From Lottia gigantea (taxonomy: Eukaryota; Mollusca; Gastropoda; Lottiidae): a DNA stretch of 64,000 bases. Positions 18,676-29,512 of this stretch are shown piece by piece. The notes under the pieces were generated by a model. That model worked only from the letters and a program-made list of their open reading frames with translations, made no database searches and had not been told where the DNA came from. The stretch is taken from NCBI RefSeq assembly GCF_000327385.1, contig NW_008710284.1, forward strand, positions 294,464-358,463. Reading direction: 5' to 3'. The first letter of the stretch is position 1; each line of letters starts with the position of its first letter. The position numbers and the translations under genes are program-made.

Positions 18676-20257
18676 TCACATGACCACACATCTATCTTTA
18701 TATCGGGAGATACGATAGTTCTCGGGACGTTTTCCCGACCAGAAACCTTGGTTCCTACATTCTGTTACTATAAACTCGTCCACTTCTACACCGTGAAATA
18801 CCTCCACCTCCGTTAGACTCAGTCTGGACACGTTTAACGGCACGCTAGGTTTTCTAATGGCTGTTTCTATCTCTGGTTTAATACTGTTAATATCTAACGG
18901 ACCCCCTAAATAGTTTCTAGTAGCTAGCTCCAGATTCACGGCAGGTAATGCTGGAATGAAAAACACACACGGATGAATGAAGAGAACATCCTCTAAAACA
19001 TGTAGGGCAAAATGGATAAAGATTAAACCTATAGGGCATTACATTTTTAACATCACTGATATAAGGGGAAATTATGAGCATGTTATGTTCTAGTTTGGAA
19101 AGCTAACCCCCGTTTTCAAAGCCAGCTGTCCTGATGAGGATCTCAAAACCATGTCGGGTCTTCCCTAAACTAATATATCATATGCCTACTCTACCCCCAT
19201 CTAATGATTCATATAGTCTGTATAGCCTGTATATATGTTAAGTTCTGACCTACCTCTCTGACTGAGTAGAAATTGATAAGCTGGTATAACAGATTGAGGG
19301 TCTAATATATGTAATTTAACAAATAGTTCATTCATATCCCTGTTATATTCTTCCTCTTTATATTTCCCTTTTATAATTCTCTGTAATACGGTCTTCATCC
19401 AACTCGGCTCCATTATAGCAGATACCAACTTCTCTGCCCATATATGACTGAAAACACATAGCAATGTACTGTAATGATATTACATATTTAATTGTACACA
19501 AACTAGATGTTTGAATTCATGTCTGAAAAGTGATACAGACAGCTCAAATTGATGAAATTTAACAAGTAAAACCACAGTTTCACAGTTTCGACTACAGATC
19601 ACAGGTAAATATTTACAGTATTAAATGAATTTCTGTTCCTTAAACATTCTTCAGTCTTACCTTTCATCGTCGAGATAATCGTCTATTGAGATGCCAGTTT
19701 TCTCGTCTTTAACTGTGTAGGGATAAACTAGAGTGTACAGTGCGAAACCTGGAATAGAATTTTCATTGTTATTAAACTATTGCCAAACGATACCCATTAA
19801 AATTCTATCAAATCATGAGCAGGAACGTAAAACTCGCAGATTTCCATTTGCCATCTGTCTATCGCTCTCTCTGATACTCAACCACAAAACCCCCACCCCC
19901 TCCTCATTCCGACGATTACTTACCTAATTTCTTCCACTGTAGACCATAATAAATCTCTCTAAGACAATCTTCTGTCGCGGTTTTATTGATAGTCGTATGG
20001 AAACCGTATTCATCTTTAATTTTAGATATAGTCTGACACACATAGGCCGTGGAGAACTTGGTCAGGGGAAACGTCCCAACACTGGCACGGTCTTTATAAG
20101 TTCCCGGAGTAGCCAGGGGAAAAAACACTTCGTGGAATCGTGGCTGCATTCTGATTAAATTGATAAGTAGGTTTCTACAGGCGTTGGAGGCGATATCTTC
20201 GTCTTTCTTATATGGTGATAGCCTTTGAAGGATTTCCAACGTTCTTTTGTCTCCCAT
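18676..20257 (-). CDS. Unknown 296-residue protein ending in a CaaX prenylation box (CVVM)
   Basis: Four exons: 19924-20257, 19661-19748, 19254-19447 and 18676-18950 (stop at 18676-18678), 891 nt with phases closing. I chose the ATG of MGDKRTLEILQRLSPYKKDE because it has a good context and no ATG lies upstream in frame. Segments include SNACRNLLINLIRMQPRFHE, SSIDDY-like acidic stretch ISIDDYLDDES, NELFVKLHILDPQSVIPAYQ and NVSRLSLTEVEVFHGVEVDE. The last four residues, CVVM, form a CaaX box; with Met last it would suit farnesyltransferase (established rule), and the preceding YKDR is basic. No signal peptide or membrane helix is seen. The fold looks helical and cytosolic. I do not recognise the family; function unknown, membrane attachment inferred. 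Confidence 0.78.
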
Positions 20258-22682
20258 TTTGTTAAAATCAGATTTAATTCTGGCAGAAAAACGTACACAC
20301 AAGCACACTTAGGTTAAAAGATTTTGGTGAACATCTTTGAAGTCAGGAATGGTTTAAAACGCTTTCAACAAACTCCGTATTTAAAAGAGTACAGTCTGTC
20401 ACTAAAGCAACACACGTAACTTCGAGTTGAAGCCTCTGACTCACATTGACTCCATTTAACATCAGTAAAATTCCATTCAAACACGGAAAAAGGTTGAAAT
20501 GTGTTCTTCTAGATCTCCGTAACAATGCAATTGAAATATCGTGGAATCCCTGCAATATAAAACATGACTGTGGACTTAATAACTCACCCTAATATATGCA
20601 GAAAAGCGTTGCTTTTAGACAGGTATATCTAGCTATCATTCCGAACCTCGGAGTCTTTATTATCTTAGCCTATAGCACAAAGTAAAACCCCTTTAGATTC
20701 TTAAGACTGTGAGATTTGAACCTCTTACAGCTACGTCCATTTCGTCTACGTTTACGCTGACGACATGGGCTGGCCGTCAATATAAAAGAAAGTATCGGGT
20801 ATCCATGTATCCAAATATTAAAACACCCCCCCCCCCCTCTTTCCATTCTTAAGATGCGTCTTACCGTACCAGCTGTAATTAATTATTGAGAATGAATGAA
20901 ATATTTCTGACCATTCCCATCTTAATATACCCCTCTCTCTGTCCAGTCAGATCGACGTGGGCTTGTCGTCATTGTAACAGAAAGTGGTAAATATCATTAT
21001 ACTATACGAGATAATAATAATTATATGCCAATTGTTTCCACTGTTAAATGTCAAGTCTCCTATTATAGTTGCAATTATATTATTAACCTCCGTTTCACTT
21101 GTACAGGAGTGGTGTGTGCGTGTGTGTGTGTGAAGGGGGGGGGGGGGGGGGTGCCTCATGTAGACATAGATCTACATAGGTGGAATTGTAACAACGCCCT
21201 TTGAACCTTTGATACTACTTAAATATAAATGTTATATAATCAGCTTACTGAGTTATCTTAGCTTAATTCCATATGGTCATATTCAATTAACCACTTCTAC
21301 GACAGCCGGATTCCTGCTTTCAGAATTCGGTCAAAGGTCAATCCTGAAGCCAAAGTTCCCCATAAAAACTACATTATGCCTACCTTTATTGTTGAACTCG
21401 TTCCGTGTTTATATCTGTATCCAAAAACACCGTAACAGTGTCACGGTTTGAATGAATATATAAAATATGTATGTAATAACGACCCACTTAAATAGGTGAT
21501 TATTTAAAGGCCCTATCACACTGGCTAGATCAACAGCTTGTTTTGTCAAATCGTCAAGATTAGGCCTACTTATTCTTTTACTATGGAGTCTTTTCGCAGG
21601 GTCTTAAGTAGAAACATACCTTTGTTACGGTACTCTACGAAACGCTGCCTTTGGTGATGAAATAAAACGGCCACACGTCAAGGTCCAACAATATTATTTG
21701 AATGCCTGAAAGTTCCTTGATAATATTTGGCTGATCCAAATGGCGTTTAGTATGAATTAAGTTTAGCTCGCAAAGATAGGAATTCCATTAAATTCAATTA
21801 TCACAGTGTAATCCATGTATATACAAAATCGTCCTGTGTAGTAGGGCCTTTACCCAGCTGGCGAACGGTTAAAAAAATAAATGGTTTACACTCGGTGAAT
21901 TGAAACTAATAGCGGTCCGTCTTCTCGCTTCATGGATCAGAATATTGTCACAAGATTGCTTAACCCCAACTTAATCCGGTTTCTGTGGAAACCGAGAACA
22001 GTTAAGCGTATTAGCGTTATAATTGGATGATTGGTTAAGTCTAATGAAGATCTCAATTGGATTAGTTAATGTAATCAAGATCTGTCACAGCAGTACTAAT
22101 TCAAACCCATTGCACTAAATGACCACCCTCCCGTCGACAATTTTGAGGCCCTGTCCTATTGATTGTCAGACACTTCAATGTGCGATGAAGGGCTTATCTT
22201 GCCGACTTGACACTGTGTACGCTGAAAGGTTCATCTTGCCAACTTGACACTTGAGTGTGCGGTGAAAGACTTTTTTTTTAATAAATTGACATTTCAGTTT
22301 GCGGTGAAAGGCCCATTTTGTCTGCAGGGGGAGTGCTCTGTCCGGTTTGACACTAAGTACAGTGTGTGAGGAAGGGTCATTTCTCTGATTTGACAATACA
22401 GTGTGCGGGGGAAAGGCCCTTGTCGACAGTATGCAGGGAAGGGCCAATATTAACTTCAATGTGCGGGTACGCCGTTATACCAACTTGACACTTCAGTGTG
22501 CGGGGATAGGCTTCTCTCGTCGACTTGATACTTCAATGTATATTGCCACTTCAGTGTGCAGGGAGAGGCTTATCTTGCCGGCTGGACACTTCAGTGTGCG
22601 ACTTGTCAGTTGAATGTGTGGGGGAGGTGTTTGTGGATATTTGCAGAGAAGGGAATTAAAAACAAAATATTTTTTTAATGAT
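20258..22682. other. Intergenic region upstream of CaaX gene and downstream of RPL11; no gene recognised
   Basis: It contains homopolymer runs (poly-C near 20827-20840, poly-G near 21137-21152 next to a GT run), an AT-rich middle, and a degenerate minisatellite at about 22160-22640. A TATAAAAG sits at 20782. ORFs at 20343-20555 and 20947-21159 show no coding character beyond being open. Confidence 0.45.
22160..22640. repeat. Degenerate minisatellite rich in CTTCAGTGTGCG-type words
   Basis: Variants of 'GACACTTCAGTGTGCGG' followed by (A)GGCTTATCTTGCCGACTTG recur about every 40-55 bp across the stretch (near 22168, 22210, 22250, 22295, 22345, 22390, 22455, 22490, 22548, 22588). Unit length varies, so it is old or recombined. 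Confidence 0.7.
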
Positions 22683-24265
22683 TTATTTTCCAGGCAGAAT
22701 TATACCATCATACTGAAATAAAGAAAAAAAAACAATTTAGAAATTGGCTAGGAAAGGGAAATAAACTTTATGTCAAAGGTTGGTCCGTTTCAATCTTTTT
22801 TGAAAATTGTTCAGTTGTCTATCTCCTCAGTTCAGTCCTCAATTTCAATAGATTCCTTTTCAGAAGAATGAGCATGCCCTTCCTGTGTCCTTTTTGAATG
22901 TCCGATATAAATTCTGGAAATGTGCTCTGGTAAACAGTCTAACAATCATTAGTATACACTAATGCCATGAATAACGCTCTGCAGACTGAGAGATACCCTA
23001 CCTTCTGTTGAAACCATTTCATGGCTTCATCCTTGGTAATTCTGTGTTTAATACCAATTCTATTTTTACATCTTCGTCTTTTAGATACATTGTATCCTAA
23101 AATTAACAGATACTAATTAAATACAAGATTTCACTGAGGTTTAGCTTATGAAGTTTATTTAGCGACTATTAGAGAATTTGTCAATAGTTAAAATAGATCA
23201 ACCACAAAGGCTGACTGTCAAGTCCTCTGATTGGCTGTATTCGCAAGACCACGGTCCAATCAAATTCAAATGGCTACCTGTACAAACTTCTGTGATACAA
23301 GAAAGGTGGCTATTGCAGTCAAGGTATAAGAAAAACGTAAAAAAGATATGACTTACCAGCTCTGCCCAGGACTATGTAGAAATGCATACCATAGATACCG
23401 ATGCTTGGGTCGTATTTGATTCCCAAATCAATGTGTTCCTGGATACCAAAACCAAAACTGCCAGAGTTGGAGAAGTTTCTGGTTTTCAATTCATATTCAA
23501 TGACCTGAAACAGAGTTGACATAAATTATTGTGACCTACTCGGGTTTCTGTTTTACAATCTATACAGTGTAAATAATTAATTTCAATAAGACCGAGGGGG
23601 TGGGTGTCATTAGCTAAGCAGGGCATGCTCACTTCTCGGATAACTCAATGCAATTTGGAGTGTACACGTATACAATTTGAGAAGTGTATTCTGAAACAGC
23701 TGAAGCCATACTTTGCCTGCTTTAAACACAACATTACGAAATCTAGGGCACATAAAGGATTTCCAAGTCGTCAAGTACAGTGGTGTTTGATATGACATCA
23801 TTAAAAATTTGAAAAGTGAAGGTATTTACCTTTAATCCTCTTTCTAAGATTTCTTCTGCTTTAGGGCCTCTGACTGTAGCATATACAGCAATTTTCTCAT
23901 TACGTCGGATACCAAACGCACGGATTGTGTAACGAGCTGAAAGGAAACAATTTTATTAGAACTGGCATACCCTGTCTGGCACCACACCCGTCATAGCTGC
24001 TTAACATACACAACAAACCACAAATTGGAATGTACTAACAAAACATACCTTTAGCAAAGACAGGTGGCTGTCCTGTGAGGGCTTCCAAGACTTTACCAGC
24101 TCTAGTTAATCTATCACCAGATTCACCAACACAAATATTTAAACATAATTTAGCAATCTTCAATTCTCTCATTTGATTATTCTTCTTGTCTTTCTTTTCT
24201 ACCTTCTCTTTGCCTTTCTTTCCAGAGGCTGCTGGCTTCTTCAATGGGTTAGCTTTCGCCTTGGG
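22683..24265 (-). CDS. RPL11: 60S ribosomal protein L11 (uL5); first coding exon not placed
   Basis: uL5 lies in the 60S central protuberance next to 5S rRNA. Exons: 24049-24265, 23830-23936, 23357-23504, 23002-23096 and 22683-22712 (TAA), 597 nt. Diagnostic stretches are [104 protein letters not shown] and YDGIILPGK. Before the conserved MREL there is a lysine/alanine-rich stretch of about 35 codons ([20 protein letters not shown] and on) where human has only about 11 residues. The acceptor at 24266 joins in phase 0, so a start codon must lie in an upstream exon, possibly between 24480 and 25220, which I could not identify. Confidence 0.93.
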
Positions 24266-25260
24266 CTACAAGCATATATTAAATCATTAACTAAAAATGG
24301 GGAATGGGGGTAGCCTAATATTGTTATGATCGTGTCGGCGACTGCCAAACTTGCATTATTTCTACATATCACAACGATCAAGAAGTACATGCACGATCCC
24401 CGTGATTCATGCGATTGTTTACTTTTGGTTACGTTCGGTTCAGTAATGGAAGATCAAAAAACTAATTTAATTTTGTACACTACCTAACCAACGTGGATAC
24501 CACTAGCTTGCATTTCGTCATTCAGTGTAAAACAAAACATAGTGAACTTTAGACGATCTAGGCTTCAGATGGCTCAAAAAGTTAGTTTATGTGACGGGGG
24601 AATGGATGTAGCATATTTCTAAATTGCTTAATTTTCTAAATTTATTGAATTTGGGGTAGGATGGGCATGGATTTAGTGAATTTGTTATTAAAATGTCGTA
24701 CCCCCATGATAGCTGATATTAAAAAGGAACCGGAAATAGAAAAGTATTCAGACATGCGCGATCCGACAAATCGTACTGTCGTCAAATCGACCATATTTGA
24801 CCAAATCGTACGACTGTCATTTAGGACAGACAATACCAAATCTTTTTTGCGTGGAATGGTTTCAATTTTATTGCATTCCTTGAAATCCGTCGCTTATGAT
24901 GTAGTAGATCTTGGCTTAGTTTTCATACCCCGAAATTAGAAAACCTTTTGGGTCTAAGCTGTGGTCTAGTTCCACATAAAGTAGGGGGGCACGTATGGAA
25001 GAGGGAGGAAAAGAAGGGGTTTAATGGAAGATTACAGAGACAGGATTTTGCACTTATGAGTAATTTCTGTTATCAAATGTATACTTTGACCACTGTCGTA
25101 GGCCTACATTATTTTATCAGATATAGTCCCAATCAGATCAGATAAATACTGATAATTCAATTTTCTAATTTTTATCATTTTCTTACCAAACTTAGTCTTC
25201 CGGCCTTCGTCTCTTTATTTCGTTCGGGGTGGTGAAGTGGAATTCACCCGAGACTTCAAA
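24266..25260. promoter_or_regulatory. RPL11 first intron/5' region and probable divergent promoter with SGPL1
   Basis: The two genes are head to head. On the minus strand a good donor (TTTG|GTAAGA) at about 25186 would end a 5' exon running back from about 25220, only some 40 bp from the SGPL1 ATG at 25261. A pyrimidine tract on the minus strand near 25000-25025 is another candidate start region for the ribosomal gene. A 92-codon + frame at 24661-24939 is open but resembles no family I know. Confidence 0.4.
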
Positions 25261-28200
25261 ATGTCGGCCATTTCGTATATAGAACATATTCTCGTGGCCA
25301 TTATGGTGGTTGTTTTGGTCAACATCTTCGTCAACAAGGGAAAAGATGCGTTTTTAAAGGCCATTGTCGTCGTGTTGAAAAATTTACCAGGAATGGCGAC
25401 GGTTATTGAAAAGGTTTTGAAGAATGAAGCTACTAATTTTATGAAACAAGTCAACCTGGCTCCTAAAAAAGGAGAGAAGAAGGCTCCAAGAGTTGTCATT
25501 CCTGATACTGGTGAGTTGATTTCTTAGATATTCCACAAGATGAACTTGTATGTTACTATTCTGATCAAAGAATACTTCCATGCAAACCTGCGCTGCACAC
25601 CGAAGCAATAAGTCCACAGTTAACATACACTGATCTTGGTAACGTATTTTAAAATCTGTTTTAAGGTATACCATACGATGAAATCAGAAAAGAACTGGAC
25701 GTTCTACAGTCAGAAGAAAACAAGCTAGAAGATGGGAATATTTTCGCCTACATGTATACTCTACAAGATGGTCATTTCGAAATACAGAAGGAATGTTTCG
25801 ACAGATTTGAACGTAAGTATAACGGTTTGTTCACGCTATGAAATGTTTTGCTAACAGAACACACGGAGAGATCATTGTAAAGGAATAACACGGGCTACTG
25901 GATTGTGGGGGCTTCAAAGGTATATAATAATAGAACCATTTAATTTCACTTCATATGATAATATTTCAGAGGCCAGTGGTTATTCTGTGGACCACGATGC
26001 ATTGGTTAAAGAGGCTCATCACGCCTTTCTACACGAAAATGCTTTAAATCCTATGATTTTCCCCAGTTTGAGGTAGGTAGGGCGTTATTTGTCATCAACG
26101 TATAGACGTATAGAAGTATAGACGTCTTCTGTCTTGAGCATTGATGTTTTGATTATATAGATATATGTCGGTGTTTCCACTAACATGCTCAGGGGCTAGT
26201 ACATCGAGGGCAAAACCCAGAACAAAGCCTGCCTCCCCCCCCCCCCCATTCAAATTACTAATCATTTACATGGAGAAAGTATAGCCTGTGAGCCCCACTT
26301 GACATTTCTGTTGCCCCTACTCGATTCCTCACATAATGATCCATAGAAACACCTCTAGTCTGTATATCTGTTATCTATTTTACAGGAAAATGGAGACTGA
26401 GATTCTCAGTATGTCGGCTGATATGTTAAACGGAGATGAAGAAGCGTGTGGATTCCTTACCTCTGGTGGTACAGAGAGTGTTCTAATGGCCGTCAAAACA
26501 TACAGAGATAGAGCTCAAAAACTATTTCCTCACATCAAAAATCCAGAAATCGTAAGTAAAAACTTATCTCATATCCAAACAATTTTCTTAATACATATTT
26601 ATATAATTACACTGTTGCTATGTAAATTGCTGAAACGTTGTGTACGAGGCGTAGCCTACAATTTACCAAACAGGAGTAGTAGTATTGAACAATAAACTAA
26701 TAAAACTGTTGCTATGTAAATTTCTGAAACGTTATGTACAGGGACTAGTAAAAATTGTATTAATTACAGAGCAAATGTCTATATATTTCAGATAGCCCCG
26801 ATAACAGTACATCCGGTTATAGAGAAGGCAGCACATTATTTTGGATTGAGCATCACAAGAACACCAATAGGTCCTGATTTTAGAGCCAACGTCAAGGCCA
26901 TGGAGAGGGTATGTTTTGGGCACTGGGATAACTATTTAGCTTCTAGGTCCACCAGATTTGATAAACGACCATCAATGAATATACAAGGATAACAACTTGG
27001 GTTTTAGAATCTTATTGATCCTGTCTATACCCACTGGTCCTTGGTCAAAGGTGGCTTGCAATGATTATAACAACTGGTCGAGGGATCTCAATTTTGTATC
27101 CAACCAAGTCCACAAGTTATCTAGACTGAAACCAATCTTCTTTTCCAGGCCATAACCTCGAACACAATCTTACTGGTAGGGTCGGCTCCTCAGTTCTGTC
27201 ATGGTATCGTTGACGATATAGAAGCTATGTCTGATCTTGCCTTGCAGACAGGTCTACCTCTTCATGTTGACGCCTGTTTCGGGGGTTTTATGCTTCCATG
27301 GTAAGTATTAATGCCACTGTCTCATTGCTCACTGCATGCATTATGATTATAGTCAATCGCATACCCAAATTCTGGACTCTTGTCGTGTTCGCTTATCTTT
27401 ACACCAAGCTTTAGATGTAATGGCGGACCAGTTAAAAGCAAGAATACGTCACCCGCATACGTCATAACCATTTATTATGTATTCTAGGGTAGAAAAACTA
27501 GGATATGAAGTGCCCAAATGGGATTTCAGGTGTCCAGGAGTAACATCCATATCTGCTGATATTCACAAATATGGTTACACCGTTAAGGTAAGAGGCCTCT
27601 ATTTCTAATTACATCGATCGATAAATAAACCAAGTAATAACGATCCGAAATCCAAAACATATTGGTAGCAGCTAATGAACTTTTCACATACTCAGAGAGT
27701 TCACAAACAAACCCAATTTGAATTTCAGGGTTCAAGTGTGGTGGTTTATCGAAACGCCGAGTTGAGAAAATACCAGATATTTGTGTATGCCGAGTGGCCT
27801 GGAGGATTATATGGTTCTCCTAGTATGGCTGGAACTAGAGGAGGTAGGTCATCACCAGTTTCGCCATCGGCATCTTTCTTCTCTAACACTCCGACTCGGC
27901 TCCCCTTTTGGATTTTACAGGGCACTAGTCTTGGTAGGGGTCAGAGCCTCCCCCTGGAAAATTGTCTAATCTAGGATGGCAGAGAATACATAATTTTAGG
28001 CTACATATTTAATACTAGTGATGTGATTTGCATTACAGGGGGTAATATAGCGGCGTCGTGGGTTTGTATGAGATCTCTAGGTAAAGATGGATATATGAGG
28101 AAAGCTAAAGAACTGATGGATATCACCAACAAGCTGAAAGATGGTATCAATAACATAGATGTAAGTATAGTATAGCCTCGTGGGGTGGGTCGTTCCTATG

Positions 28201-29148
28201 AATCATTAGGTTAACCGGACTGGGGAGGGGGGAGGGGCAAAGCCAGGTTATCGTCAATTCTGCAGCTGTAGCAGTTGCTGTATGATGAAGTAGGATAGCT
28301 CAGTTGATATTAATGTTCCCACTCAATGCTTCGAAATATCTGACTCCATGAACAGTCTTGTTTTCTTTCCAGGGATTGTGTATCCTTGGTAACCCATCTA
28401 TGACAGGATTCTCCATTGGTTCCAATAACCCGGATGTTGATATCTTGGCTGTAGCAGACGCCATGGAAAAGAAAGGTTGGTGAATCAGTTCTATCTTGGT
28501 TACTATAAGCATTTCGTATTGAAAATAGGCCAAGGACAAGCTGGCAGATAGGACCCTATTGAACCTAAGTTATTATCCTTGTCAAATCGTTACCAAGATC
28601 AGGGCCAAACAAAGGTCAATATAAGTTGTTATCCGTGTAAATAATTGGATATTTCTTTCTCTATTTTCTTTAATCAAAAGTTTGTTTGTGTTTTTAAGGT
28701 TGGAAAATTGAAAGACAACAGAATCCGTTCTGTTTACACTGTTCCATCTTACCTCATCACGCACCTGTCACCGATAAACTACTGGACGATTTGAAAAACA
28801 GCACTGACGAGTGTAGGGTATGTATCAGTTTACTTCACCGGAAAGGGTTACGAAGGAGCCTATCCCAACTCCATATCATCAAATTTTTATGTCTGTTTCG
28901 GTTCTACGGCTCTCGACAACTTAGGCATGCGCTCTTCCCACATGCACATATTAATATAGAGGTGGATCTACAACAAGTCAACTGAAATTCAAATAATTAA
29001 TCTAGTCTGTGTTATTTTTCAGAACAACAAGTCTCTATCTAAGAGTGGCACGGCCGGTGTTTACGGGATGATGGCCAGTATTCCTGATAAAGGTCTCATC
29101 AGTGACTTCATTGTGGAGTTCTTCAGTGAAGTTTACAAATGTAAATAA
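25261..29148 (+). CDS. SGPL1: Sphingosine-1-phosphate lyase (complete, 12 exons)
   Basis: This PLP enzyme of the ER membrane cleaves sphingosine-1-phosphate to phosphoethanolamine and a fatty aldehyde, the exit step of sphingolipid metabolism. Exons: 25261-25510, 25666-25812, 25970-26072, 26386-26551, 26792-26908, 27149-27300, 27488-27587, 27729-27843, 28039-28160, 28373-28475, 28699-28817, 29023-29148; 1620 nt, 539 residues. One N-terminal membrane helix (about residues 6-30: [20 protein letters not shown]), then the group II decarboxylase fold: [18 protein letters not shown] (cofactor phosphate site), [10 protein letters not shown] (the Asp that pairs with the PLP ring nitrogen) and [11 protein letters not shown] with the Schiff-base lysine at about 339. 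It ends SEVYKCK. Human SGPL1 has 568 residues. The gene looks intact. Confidence 0.97.
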
Positions 29149-29188
29149 ATTGATTGTACATCGCTATATTGTATATATATTTACTTTT

Positions 29189-29194
29189 AATAAA
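29189..29194 (+). terminator. Poly(A) signal of SGPL1
   Basis: AATAAA lies 41 nt after the stop codon, giving a very short 3' UTR. The rest of the stretch to 29512 holds an AAGGGAGATAACTC-type word (reverse, near 29450) and the promoter of the next gene. Confidence 0.7.
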
Positions 29195-29512
29195 ACACAA
29201 ATTATTGAATTTTTTACATTAATTCCAGCTCACTTAATTCGCAAGAGTTTTCATGAAACGGGGCCCTAGTCCTGATGTCTTTACGCCTCACCCAGACCTT
29301 CTAGTTTTTGCCCAATTGAGATAGTGGCCTTCCTGTATCAAAACAACAAACGGTTAGTTAATTCAGACTAATTAGAAACGTTAATGGGATTAAATTATTA
29401 AGAGAAATCCATTAACTAACTATTGTTTGAAGTCAACGAATCGTGACTGAGTTATCTCCCTTTAATCACTCTCCTATCATTGACGTCACAAATTCCATAG
29501 TAACGTTTAAAG

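Noticed and set aside
20690-20725. GAGGTTCAAATCTCAC on the minus strand, a tRNA B-box-like phrase
   Set aside because: No A box at the right distance and no acceptor stem pairing could be found.
22175-22613. Opposed open frames of 94 and 70 codons
   Set aside because: They lie wholly in the degenerate minisatellite and reflect its repeat structure.
24661-24939. A 92-codon + strand frame between RPL11 and SGPL1 (MGMDLVNLLLKCRTPM...)
   Set aside because: No family resemblance, no conserved-looking motif, and it lies in the presumed RPL11 first intron. Length alone is within chance.
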